9,558 nucleotides of DNA from Streptosporangiaceae bacterium (GTDB taxonomy: Bacteria; Actinomycetota; Actinomycetes; Streptosporangiales; Streptosporangiaceae). Below, piece by piece: positions 1-5,224 of the stretch. The number at the start of each line of letters is the position of its first letter. Within the stretch, counting starts at the first letter, position 1. The DNA is taken from NCBI GenBank assembly GCA_030045215.1, contig JASIBJ010000522.1:1-9558 (forward strand). The letters are read 5' to 3'. A program made the position numbers and the translations under genes. Under the pieces are notes generated by a model that was given only the letters and a program-made list of their open reading frames with translations, had not been told where the DNA came from and ran no database searches.

Positions 1-419
1 TCATCGGCCACCTGAATGGCAAGCTCTCTAGTCGGCACGACGACGAGCGCTCGCGGCGAGGCTGCCTCGCGCGGAGTCTGGTGAATCCGTTCCAGGATCG
101 GGATGCCGAACGCGAGGGTCTTGCCCGTGCCAGTCCTGGCCTGGCCGATCAGGTCGTGCCCGTCCAGGGCGATCGGAAGCGTCAGGGCTTGGATCGGAAA
201 GGCGGTGACGATGCCCTCGGCCTCCAAGGCGGCGCAAATCGGCTCAGCGATGCCGAAGTCGCGGAATGCTTTGTCGCTGCTCAGCAGCGCCGCGACCTCC
301 GTCTCTGGGGTCTGGCTGTCATCTATCGTTGTGTACGCAGTCAGGGCTTCCGCCTCCATCAGTGGCCCGCGACCGGCAGCCTGGAACAACGCCAGCCGCC
401 TGCTGTCGCGGGAATGCAT
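1..419 (-). CDS. rhlE: DEAD-box RNA helicase, N-terminal part (runs off left edge)
   Basis: ATP-dependent RNA helicase of the DEAD-box family, acting on structured RNA in the cytoplasm (ribosome assembly or mRNA turnover). About 139 residues are visible; the DEAD motif and the C-terminal RecA domain lie beyond position 1. Seen in the translation: a Q-motif region with Phe52 in FRDFGI and Gln77 in TAFPIQ, motif I (Walker A) ARTGTGKT at residues 94-101, and motif Ia PTRELAIQ at 129-136. The start is the ATG at 419-417 because AGGAG lies 6 nt before it; an in-frame ATG at 449 has no such signal. About 45 N-terminal residues precede the Q motif and look poorly conserved. It is divergent from the MiaE_2 gene. 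The symbol rests on the remembered order of M. tuberculosis Rv3211 (rhlE); other DEAD-box names (deaD, csdA) cannot be excluded from the N-terminus alone. Confidence 0.93.
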   Translation of the reverse strand, partial: MHSRDSRRLALFQAAGRGPLMEAEALTAYTTIDDSQTPETEVAALLSSDKAFRDFGIAEPICAALEAEGIVTAFPIQALTLPIALDGHDLIGQARTGTGKTLAFGIPILERIHQTPREAASPRALVVVPTRELAIQVAD

Positions 420-425
420 ATGGCT

Positions 426-430
426 CTCCT
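426..430 (-). promoter_or_regulatory. Shine-Dalgarno of the helicase gene
   Basis: The minus strand reads AGGAG-AGCCAT-ATG, so a strong ribosome-binding site stands 6 nt from the ATG at 419. This decides for that start over the in-frame ATG at 449. Confidence 0.7.
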
Positions 431-574
431 GCGCGTCAGGCGTCGCCATGGCGCGGGCGACAGCCGCGCACTCGCGAAGGAGAAGCAGCGTTCCGTCAAC
501 CGGGCGTTCGTGCCTCGGTGATCGTCACGCCGAGCTATCGGTATAACGTTTCCGGGGGCCTATCACATTCCTCA

Positions 575-590
575 TGTGTATCGCGTCACA
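575..590. promoter_or_regulatory. Possible CRP/GlxR-type operator
   Basis: The 16-bp sequence TGTGTATCGCGTCACA matches the CRP-family consensus TGTGA-N6-TCACA at 9 of 10 fixed positions. It lies in the 260-bp gap between the divergent helicase and MiaE_2 genes. A second inverted repeat, CACAT-TCCTC-ATGTG at 564-578, overlaps it. Actinobacterial CRP/GlxR proteins use this consensus; whether the host has one and uses this site is inference. Confidence 0.4.
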
Positions 591-667
591 GTGTAGCAAC
601 AGCGACTTCAGGCACTTCGGAAGCGCTCCGGTGGAACTGTTACAGGGCCGGGGAGGTGCCGAATTGT

Positions 668-679
668 TACGCTTCGCAG
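668..679 (+). promoter_or_regulatory. Candidate leaderless promoter of the MiaE_2 gene
   Basis: TACGCT at 668-673 fits the actinobacterial -10 pattern TANNNT. Its last T is 7 nt upstream of the G of the GTG at 680, so transcription would begin at or next to the start codon. No clear -35 box and no Shine-Dalgarno at normal distance are visible; the GGGGAGG at 650-656 is too far away. Confidence 0.4.
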
Positions 680-1360
680 GTGAGTCACGACCAGCAAGAT
701 CCTCTGCCGGGAGAGCCACCTACCGAAGGCCTGCTCGATCTGCTCGGCCTGCTGGCGTATGCCTCGCTGACTGCCTTCTTCCGGATTTCCGACGATGCCG
801 CGCTGGCGTTGTCGCTGCCGGATAAGACCGCGCTGGCGGAGCTAGCGGTGGCGGAGTTCGGCCACTTCCTGCTGCTACGCGATCGCATCGAGGAACTAGC
901 GGCGGATCCGACGACGGTCATGCAGCCGTTCGTCGGCCCGATTGACGCCTTTCACGCGAGGACCGCGCCCTCGGACTGGCTCGAGGGTCTGGTTAAGGCC
1001 TACGTGGGGGACGAAATAGCCGCCGACTTCTATCGGGCGGTCGCGCGCGTGCTCGACCCGGCGAACCGGCAGCTCGTGCTAGCCGTACTCGCCGACACCG
1101 GGAAGACGGAATTCATCGTGGCCAGGGTGCGGGAGGCGATCGAGGCGGACCCGCGCGTCGCCGGCCGACTGGGGTTGTGGGCGCGCCGGCTTGTGGGTGA
1201 GGCGCTCGGCCAGGCTCAGCGAGTCGCAGCCGATCGCGAGCCGCTGGCACGCTTGCTCGTCGGTGACGCCACGAGCCAGCTTGGGGATATCGGGCGGATG
1301 TTCGCTCAGCTCACCGATGCCCATGCCGCCCGGATGGCGGCTCTGGGGCTGGCCGACTAG
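680..1360 (+). CDS. Ferritin-like fold protein, MiaE_2 (PF13794-like) family
   Basis: A 226-residue, mostly alpha-helical protein that looks like the actinobacterial ferritin-like/MiaE_2 family, related by fold to the tRNA hydroxylase MiaE. Candidate metal ligands are Glu59 and His62 in AEFGH, Glu112 in GDEIAADF, Glu144 in KTEF and Glu174 in GEALGQ. The C-terminal half has LWARRLVGEALGQ, which I recall from the mycobacterial neighbour of rhlE (Rv3210c). I chose the GTG at 680 because it directly precedes SHDQQDP and because a TANNNT box ends 6 nt before it. The reading frame stays open upstream to 266, but that stretch overlaps the divergent helicase gene and reads like random GC-rich sequence. 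The substrate is unknown. A true tRNA hydroxylase role is unlikely to be safe to infer. It is convergent with the DUF3107 gene, with only 27 bp between the two stop codons and no clear terminator. Confidence 0.82.
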   Translation: MSHDQQDPLPGEPPTEGLLDLLGLLAYASLTAFFRISDDAALALSLPDKTALAELAVAEFGHFLLLRDRIEELAADPTTVMQPFVGPIDAFHARTAPSDWLEGLVKAYVGDEIAADFYRAVARVLDPANRQLVLAVLADTGKTEFIVARVREAIEADPRVAGRLGLWARRLVGEALGQAQRVAADREPLARLLVGDATSQLGDIGRMFAQLTDAHAARMAALGLAD

Positions 1361-1387
1361 ACCGGGGCAACCCGAGGGCCGCAGCCG

Positions 1388-1612
1388 CTACAGGTTGCTG
1401 AACCCGACCCGGCGAGGCTCGGTCCCGCCAAACTCAACGTAGGCGATCTTGTCAGCGGGTACCAGAACCCTGCCGCCCTTATCGTCCACCAGCGTGAACA
1501 TCCCGCCCTGCTTGACCGCCGCCTTGAGCGCCTCTTCCACCTCGTCCGGTGCCTCATTGGTCTCAAGGACGAGCTCGCGCGGCGCCGACTGTATCCCGAT
1601 CTTGACTTCCAC
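1388..1612 (-). CDS. DUF3107 small conserved actinobacterial protein (TB9.4-like)
   Basis: A 74-residue protein beginning VEVKIGIQSAPREL and ending RVGFSNL. It contains the run LVPADKIAYVEFG near the C-terminus, typical of the DUF3107 family (M. tuberculosis Rv3208A, TB9.4). I know of no established biochemical function. The start is the GTG at 1612: AGGAG stands 4 nt upstream and the family sequence begins exactly here, although the frame remains open to 1954. It lies 131 bp downstream of the TetR gene on the same strand, the order I recall for Rv3208-Rv3208A. The gap holds a small perfect hairpin, GCCTC-TAC-GAGGC at 1629-1641, just upstream of the ribosome-binding site, of uncertain meaning. 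Confidence 0.88.
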   Translation of the reverse strand: MEVKIGIQSAPRELVLETNEAPDEVEEALKAAVKQGGMFTLVDDKGGRVLVPADKIAYVEFGGTEPRRVGFSNL

Positions 1613-1616
1613 GGCT

Positions 1617-1621
1617 CTCCT
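1617..1621 (-). promoter_or_regulatory. Shine-Dalgarno of the DUF3107 gene
   Basis: The minus strand reads AGGAG-AGCC-GTG. This fixes the GTG at 1612 as start and rules out the longer open frame upstream. Confidence 0.75.
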
Positions 1622-1743
1622 AATCTCGGCCTCTACGAGGCTAACGGCGAAGGTCGCGGGGCGGGCGGAACCCTGGCCCAGCTCGGCTACGCCGCGAGCG
1701 AAAAGGCTCGATGCCCTTCGCAGCGTGCCGCGGCGGCCGAAAG

Positions 1744-2364
1744 TCAGCTGGTGAGCGGCCAGTCGCTGATACCACGCCAGGCCAGCCTGGCCATCAACTG
1801 CTCCGCGGCATCCTTGGGAATGGCCTGATTTGTGGTCAGCCAGTAGCGCGCGCTGACCTGTGCCATGCCGACGAGGGCCATGCCCAGCAGATGAGCCTCC
1901 TCGTTGCTGACGCCGGCGTCCTCGCGAATGAACTGGCTCACCATGTCGGCGCACTCGTACATCGCGTGCTCCACGCGCGCGCGCACGGCTGGCTCGTTGC
2001 TCAGATCGGACTCGAAGACCAGCCGGAAGGCCTCTCTGGCATCGGCGACGTAGTCGTAGAACGCCTTGAAAGTTGCGGGTACTCGCTGGCGGTTGTCAGA
2101 CGTCGATGACAGCGCCTCACTCATGATCTTGACGAGCTCGTTTGCGCTTTCATCCAGTAGCGCCAGGTACAGCTCGAGTTTGCCAGGAAAGTGCTGGTAG
2201 AGCACGGGCTTGCTGACGCCGGCACGCTCGGCAATCTCGTCCATCGCCGCAGCGTGGTAGCCCTGGGCCACGAAGACGTCGCGAGCCGCCCCGAGGAGCT
2301 GCAACCGGCGCGCGGGCCGCGGCATGCGCGTGCTTGCGGGCCTGGCCTGGGGCGATGCAGTCAC
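1744..2364 (-). CDS. TetR/AcrR-family transcriptional regulator
   Basis: A 206-residue DNA-binding regulator. The N-terminal helix-turn-helix is clear: LLGAARDVFVAQGYHAAAMD (residues 23-42) leads into the recognition segment IAERAGVSKPVLYQHFPGK (residues 44-62), the TetR signature. The rest is the helical ligand-binding and dimerisation domain, which gives no ligand clue. The first 20 residues are basic and Pro-rich. The start is the GTG at 2364, with GGAG 6 nt upstream; the longer frame to 2421 has no such signal. It is the probable counterpart of mycobacterial Rv3208, upstream of DUF3107. The acidic-protein gene lies 87 bp upstream on the same strand, so the three minus-strand genes may share a transcript. 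Its operator is unknown; the palindrome at 2644-2668 is one candidate, untested. Confidence 0.93.
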   Translation of the reverse strand: MTASPQARPASTRMPRPARRLQLLGAARDVFVAQGYHAAAMDEIAERAGVSKPVLYQHFPGKLELYLALLDESANELVKIMSEALSSTSDNRQRVPATFKAFYDYVADAREAFRLVFESDLSNEPAVRARVEHAMYECADMVSQFIREDAGVSNEEAHLLGMALVGMAQVSARYWLTTNQAIPKDAAEQLMARLAWRGISDWPLTS

Positions 2365-2370
2365 GTAGTA

Positions 2371-2374
2371 CTCC
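2371..2374 (-). promoter_or_regulatory. Shine-Dalgarno of the TetR gene
   Basis: The minus strand reads GGAG-TACTAC-GTG. It favours the GTG at 2364 over the earlier in-frame ATG at 2421. Confidence 0.6.
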
Positions 2375-2451
2375 GGAAATGGTGCTCTCGGCGACGCCAC
2401 TGCGCCGCGATCTTCCTGCAATCCTACGTCCGGGTAGGTTGCCGGGTCCTG

Positions 2452-2625
2452 CTAGCGGTACTCGTCGTCGTCGAGGCTCAGCTCACGGGCCTGTTCGGCC
2501 CGGTCAGCCGGGCTGGCCTCAAGCGGAAACTCGCCAAACTCGTCGGCGTCGCCCGGCACCGGGATTGCATCCTGACCCTGCTCCGCTGCGTCGGCATCCG
2601 GTGCCTCAAGTCCCATGTCACTCAT
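2452..2625 (-). CDS. Small acidic protein with two LEAxxADxAEQ motifs
   Basis: A 57-residue, strongly acidic, hydrophilic protein with no membrane segment or cysteine. Two related blocks are seen: LEAPDADAAEQ at residues 6-16 and LEASPADRAEQ at 35-45. The second runs into the C-terminal SLDDDEYR, and the linker is Asp/Gly/Pro-rich. I recall small actinobacterial proteins with similar xEADxAEQ and LDDDEYR stretches, but know no function and cannot name a family with confidence. GGGAGG stands 7 nt before the ATG at 2625, which sets the start; the open frame extends upstream to 2733 but would cross the palindrome and promoter. The gene is divergent from Ku and upstream of TetR on the same strand. 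Likely disordered; a role in binding a partner protein is only a guess. Confidence 0.72.
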   Translation of the reverse strand: MSDMGLEAPDADAAEQGQDAIPVPGDADEFGEFPLEASPADRAEQARELSLDDDEYR

Positions 2626-2632
2626 CCCGGAT

Positions 2633-2638
2633 CCTCCC
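2633..2638 (-). promoter_or_regulatory. Shine-Dalgarno of the small acidic gene
   Basis: The minus strand reads GGGAGG-ATCCGGG-ATG, one of the best ribosome-binding sites in the window. It is the main support for this short gene being real. Confidence 0.75.
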
Positions 2639-2643
2639 GTCCC

Positions 2644-2668
2644 TTCGGCAATCGAACATATTGCCGAA
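2644..2668. promoter_or_regulatory. Perfect 9-bp palindrome, likely operator
   Basis: TTCGGCAAT at 2644-2652 and ATTGCCGAA at 2660-2668 are exact inverted copies around a 7-nt spacer, CGAACAT. The site lies between the divergent acidic-protein and Ku genes and covers the predicted -10 box of the former. Its size and symmetry suit a dimeric repressor. The internal TCGAAC resembles one half of an actinobacterial LexA box, but the other half does not match, so an SOS box is unlikely. Confidence 0.5.
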
Positions 2669-2685
2669 AGACAAAATGCGGACAA
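2655..2685 (-). promoter_or_regulatory. Candidate promoter of the small acidic gene
   Basis: On the minus strand TTGTCC (2685-2680) and TATGTT (2660-2655) are 19 nt apart. Each matches 4 of 6 positions of the sigma-70-type consensus, and the second fits TANNNT. Transcription would start near 2648, about 23 nt before the ATG, leaving room for the GGGAGG. The -10 box lies inside the palindrome, so a protein bound there would block it. Confidence 0.4.
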
Positions 2686-2744
2686 CACTGGTTCTATCAG
2701 TACCCGCGCCAGGGACTCACATCCGCACGGCATTCAAGACGATA

Positions 2745-2772
2745 ATCAGTAGCGCCAGTCCCATCAGTAGCG
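2745..2772 (+). repeat. Direct repeat ATCAGTAGCG in the Ku leader
   Basis: Two exact copies of ATCAGTAGCG occur at 2745-2754 and 2763-2772, 18 bp start to start. A shorter copy, ATCAGTA, occurs at 2696-2702. They lie 28-55 bp upstream of the Ku start. A weak -10-like GATAAT (2741-2746) abuts the first copy. They may be binding sites for an activator or repressor, or chance repeats. Confidence 0.4.
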
Positions 2773-2799
2773 ACAGGGCCGCCGGGGTAGGGAGAAGCC

Positions 2800-3990
2800 A
2801 TGCACAGCATGTGGAAGGGGGCAGTTTCCTTCGGGCTGGTCATGATCCCGGTGAAACTCTACGCCGCCACCGAGCAGAAGGACATCGCGTTCCGGCAGGT
2901 ACATCGGGAGGATGGCGGACGAATCAGGTTCCGCCGGTTCTGCTCGATCGAAGACGTCGAAGTGGCCTACGAGGATGTCGCCAAGGGCTACGAGTTGCCG
3001 GGCGGCGAGATTGTCATCCTTACCGAAGAGGACATGGCGGAGCTGCCGCTGCCCACGACAAAGAGCATCGAGGTCGTCCAGTTCACCCCGGCCGAGCAGC
3101 TTGATCCGATCCTGTTCAACCGCAGCTACTACGTGGAGCCCGAGCCAGCAGGAGTTCGCGCATACTGCCTGCTCAGGGACGCGCTTGAGGACTCCGGCAA
3201 GATAGCCATCGCCCAGGTTGCGCTGCGCCAGCGCGAGTCATTGGCCATTCTGCGGGTCCGCGATGACGTACTCGTGCTGGAGACGCTGCTGTGGCCGGAC
3301 GAAGTGCGCGTGCCGGCGTTCGGGTTCCTCGACGACGACATCGAGGTGCGTCCCCAGGAACTGCGGATGGCCGGTTCGCTCATCGAGTCGATGACCGTGG
3401 ACTTCGACCCGGACGAGTATCACGACAGCTATCGCGAGGCTCTTCAGGAACTAGTGAACGCCAAGGTCGAGGGGCGTCAGGTCGTCCAGCCCGAGGCGGA
3501 GGAGCAGCCATCGGGCGAGACGTCCAGCCTCGCGGACGCCCTCCGCGCCAGCCTGGCCGCGGCCCGGGGCGGCCGTCTTGGCAGTGTGCCTGACGCTGCC
3601 GACGGCGACGAGGGCGAGGAGGAGACGACCAGGGCGCGCTCGTCCGGGGCCAGGACCCGCTCGGCAGCAGCCGGCTCAGGCAAAACGAGCGGCAAGGCCG
3701 GCCCCACCAAGACCGGCACAGCAAGGACCGGCACAGCAAGGACCGGCCCAGCAAAGACCGGCACAGCAAAGACCGGTACAGCAAAGACCGGCACAGCCAA
3801 GGCCAGCCCGGCTAAGACCGGAACCGCCAAGGCCGCCGGCTCGGGTTCGCGGGCCAAGACCGCGGCCGCCAAGACCGGACCTGGCGAGACCGGGGCGGCA
3901 GAGGGGACGGCCAAGACGCCAAGGACCAAGCGTGGTGCCGTGGCCGAGGAGTCGGCTGAGGCGCGGCGCCGGCCGCGGCGCGCGAGTTGA
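2800..3990 (+). CDS. ku: Ku, bacterial non-homologous end-joining protein with extended basic tail
   Basis: Homodimeric Ku protein that encircles double-strand DNA ends and recruits the LigD ligase for end joining. The opening WKGAVSFGLVMIPVKLY (residues 5-21) is the Ku signature. Further family landmarks are AKGYELPGGE (61-70), DPILFNRSYYVEPEP (102-116), GKIAIAQVALRQRE (133-146), LVLETLLWPDEVR (158-170) and FDPDEYHDSYREAL (202-215). The core ends near residue 228. The whole protein has 396 residues against roughly 270-320 for many bacterial Ku proteins; the excess is an acidic linker followed by an Ala/Lys/Thr/Gly-rich tail with eight pentapeptide repeats. The ATG at 2800 has GGGAG 5 nt upstream. 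No ligD lies in the window. It is divergent from the acidic-protein gene and followed by the hydrolase after 53 bp. Confidence 0.96.
   Translation: MHSMWKGAVSFGLVMIPVKLYAATEQKDIAFRQVHREDGGRIRFRRFCSIEDVEVAYEDVAKGYELPGGEIVILTEEDMAELPLPTTKSIEVVQFTPAEQLDPILFNRSYYVEPEPAGVRAYCLLRDALEDSGKIAIAQVALRQRESLAILRVRDDVLVLETLLWPDEVRVPAFGFLDDDIEVRPQELRMAGSLIESMTVDFDPDEYHDSYREALQELVNAKVEGRQVVQPEAEEQPSGETSSLADALRASLAAARGGRLGSVPDAADGDEGEEETTRARSSGARTRSAAAGSGKTSGKAGPTKTGTARTGTARTGPAKTGTAKTGTAKTGTAKASPAKTGTAKAAGSGSRAKTAAAKTGPGETGAAEGTAKTPRTKRGAVAEESAEARRRPRRAS
3709..3828 (+). repeat. Coding tandem repeat in Ku tail, 8 x 15 bp
   Basis: Residues 304-343 of Ku consist of eight pentapeptides: KTGTA, RTGTA, RTGPA, KTGTA, KTGTA, KTGTA, KASPA, KTGTA. 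The DNA copies are close to AAGACCGGCACAGCA with few differences. The repeats resemble the lysine-rich tails of histone H1-like proteins and mycobacterial/streptomycete Ku tails, which are thought to strengthen DNA binding. Near-identical DNA units could change number by slippage. Confidence 0.85.
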
Positions 3991-4029
3991 GCCGCGGTGC
4001 GCGAAACGAATCGCGTCGCTACCGCCGAG

Positions 4030-4043
4030 TAGGCTCTGACGTC
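4030..4043 (+). promoter_or_regulatory. Candidate leaderless promoter of the hydrolase
   Basis: TAGGCT at 4030-4035 fits TANNNT and ends 8 nt before the ATG at 4044. No Shine-Dalgarno precedes that ATG. If used, the hydrolase-nagA-SIS group would have its own promoter separate from Ku. No convincing -35 box is seen. Confidence 0.35.
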
Positions 4044-5213
4044 ATGACTGACCGGAACCTGCCCGATGCTGGCGCGACGCTGAGTCCTGATGGCTCGCGT
4101 GGCAGCGCGGCGGCCGAGGGCGGCCCGGTACTGAGCGTCGGAGCGCCGCCGGACAGCAGCGCGCCACCGGACAGCGGCACGCCACCGGAGAGCAGCGCGC
4201 CACCGGACAGCGGCACGGCATGGGGGACCAGCGCGGCACCAGACGGGAACGCGACGCCCATACCGGCGTGGCCGGGCGAACCGGTGCCGTTGCCCGTCGG
4301 CCAGGTATTCGTCCGCACCGCCCCGGCCAGGCACGACGGTGAGCCCGCGCTCTTTGTGCACGGACTCGGTGGGTCCGCCTCGAACTGGACCGACCTGATG
4401 GATCTGCTTCGCCAGCCCAATGCGCTCGGTCCTGGCAGCGCGGGCATGGCTGCAGACGCGATTGATCTCCCCGGCTTCGGCTTCTCGCCGCCTCCACCCG
4501 ATGGGGACTACTCGCTGGCTGGGCGAGCCGAGGCGGTCATCGAGCTGATCGAGCGCCGCAGGAACTGGCCGGTCCACCTCATCGGCAACTCGATGGGCGG
4601 CGCGATCTCGATTCGCATCGCAGCCCGGCGCCCCGACCTCGTCCGGACCCTGACCCTCATCTCGCCCGCCCTGCCCGACCTGCGACCGCGGCTGTTGCCG
4701 GCCCGGCTCGCCTTGGTCAGCACGCCGGGCATCGGCCGGCTTGTGATGGACCACATACGGCAGCAGCCCCCCGAGCGCCGAACGGACAGGTCCATCCGCG
4801 ATCTGTACGCCGACCCGAACCGGATGCAGCCGGAGCGCCGCGCTGAGGCGATCGCCGAGCTCATCCGGCGCGATGACCTTGGCTATGCCACCGACGTGCT
4901 GCTGAACTCCGGCCGGGCGCTGGTAGCCGAGTACCTTTGGCGTGGTCCCGGCTCGCTGTGGCGGGACGCGGCTCGGGTGACCGCGCCCACGCTCGTGATT
5001 CACGGCAGCCATGACCGTCTCGTCAACCCGTCGACCGCCGGGCGCGCCGCGAGGACCTTCAAGCGCTGCCGGGTCGTCGTGCTCGCGAGTGTCGGCCACG
5101 TCGCCATGATGGAGCGCCCGGACCTGGTGGCCGCCGAGATGCGCGGGTTCCTGGCGACCGCAGGAGCCACCGTGCCTGCTGCCCGCGGCGGCGCGGTGCA
5201 GGCCGGTCGCTGA
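4044..5213 (+). CDS. Alpha/beta hydrolase with repetitive disordered N-terminus
   Basis: A 389-residue alpha/beta-hydrolase-fold enzyme with a Ser-Asp-His triad: Ser183 in GNSMGG, Asp324 in HGSHDRLVNP and His352 in VGHVAMMERP. The oxyanion-hole motif HGLGGSASNW is at 106-115 and DLPGFGFS at 141-148. The fold begins only near residue 88. Before it is a Pro/Ser/Asp-rich segment with four hexapeptide repeats (34-57) and no signal peptide or lipobox, so the protein is probably cytoplasmic. The substrate cannot be inferred; relatives include esterases, epoxide hydrolases and haloperoxidase-like enzymes. I chose the ATG at 4044; a TTG at 3987 overlapping the Ku stop is possible but less likely. The gene ends 11 bp before nagA without a ribosome-binding site between, which suggests coupled expression. 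Confidence 0.9.
   Translation: MTDRNLPDAGATLSPDGSRGSAAAEGGPVLSVGAPPDSSAPPDSGTPPESSAPPDSGTAWGTSAAPDGNATPIPAWPGEPVPLPVGQVFVRTAPARHDGEPALFVHGLGGSASNWTDLMDLLRQPNALGPGSAGMAADAIDLPGFGFSPPPPDGDYSLAGRAEAVIELIERRRNWPVHLIGNSMGGAISIRIAARRPDLVRTLTLISPALPDLRPRLLPARLALVSTPGIGRLVMDHIRQQPPERRTDRSIRDLYADPNRMQPERRAEAIAELIRRDDLGYATDVLLNSGRALVAEYLWRGPGSLWRDAARVTAPTLVIHGSHDRLVNPSTAGRAARTFKRCRVVVLASVGHVAMMERPDLVAAEMRGFLATAGATVPAARGGAVQAGR
4143..4214 (+). repeat. Coding tandem repeat in hydrolase N-terminus, 4 x 18 bp
   Basis: Residues 34-57 read APPDSS, APPDSG, TPPESS, APPDSG. The DNA units share GCGCCACCGGACAGC-like cores, with blocks 2 and 4 nearly identical. It lies inside a longer low-complexity linker that precedes the catalytic domain. 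Confidence 0.8.
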
Positions 5214-5224
5214 CTGCTCACGTC

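Noticed and set aside
266..679. Extension of the MiaE_2 gene to an upstream start
   Set aside because: It would overlap the helicase coding region and both promoters, and the added residues are low-quality Arg/Ser/Pro-rich sequence without family resemblance.
2423..2438. Hairpin CCTAC-N6-GTAGG upstream of the TetR gene as terminator
   Set aside because: The stem has only 5 bp and no T-tract follows on either strand.
2653..2668. LexA (SOS) box within the palindrome
   Set aside because: TCGAAC fits one half-site, but the second half reads TGCCGA instead of GTTCGA, so the palindrome is better explained as a different operator.
2334..3104. Plus-strand open frame bridging TetR and Ku
   Set aside because: It overlaps the TetR start, the acidic-protein gene, the control region and the Ku start in a different frame, and lacks a ribosome-binding site or domain.
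3477..5099. Long minus-strand open frame (540 codons) opposite Ku and the hydrolase
   Set aside because: It is the antisense shadow of two well-supported genes. The product is Arg/Ala-rich with repeats that mirror the coding repeats, and it shows no known motif.
5190..5224. DasR-type dre operator upstream of nagA
   Set aside because: I looked for an ACTGGTCTAGACCACT-like sequence in the gap and the end of the hydrolase gene and saw none.
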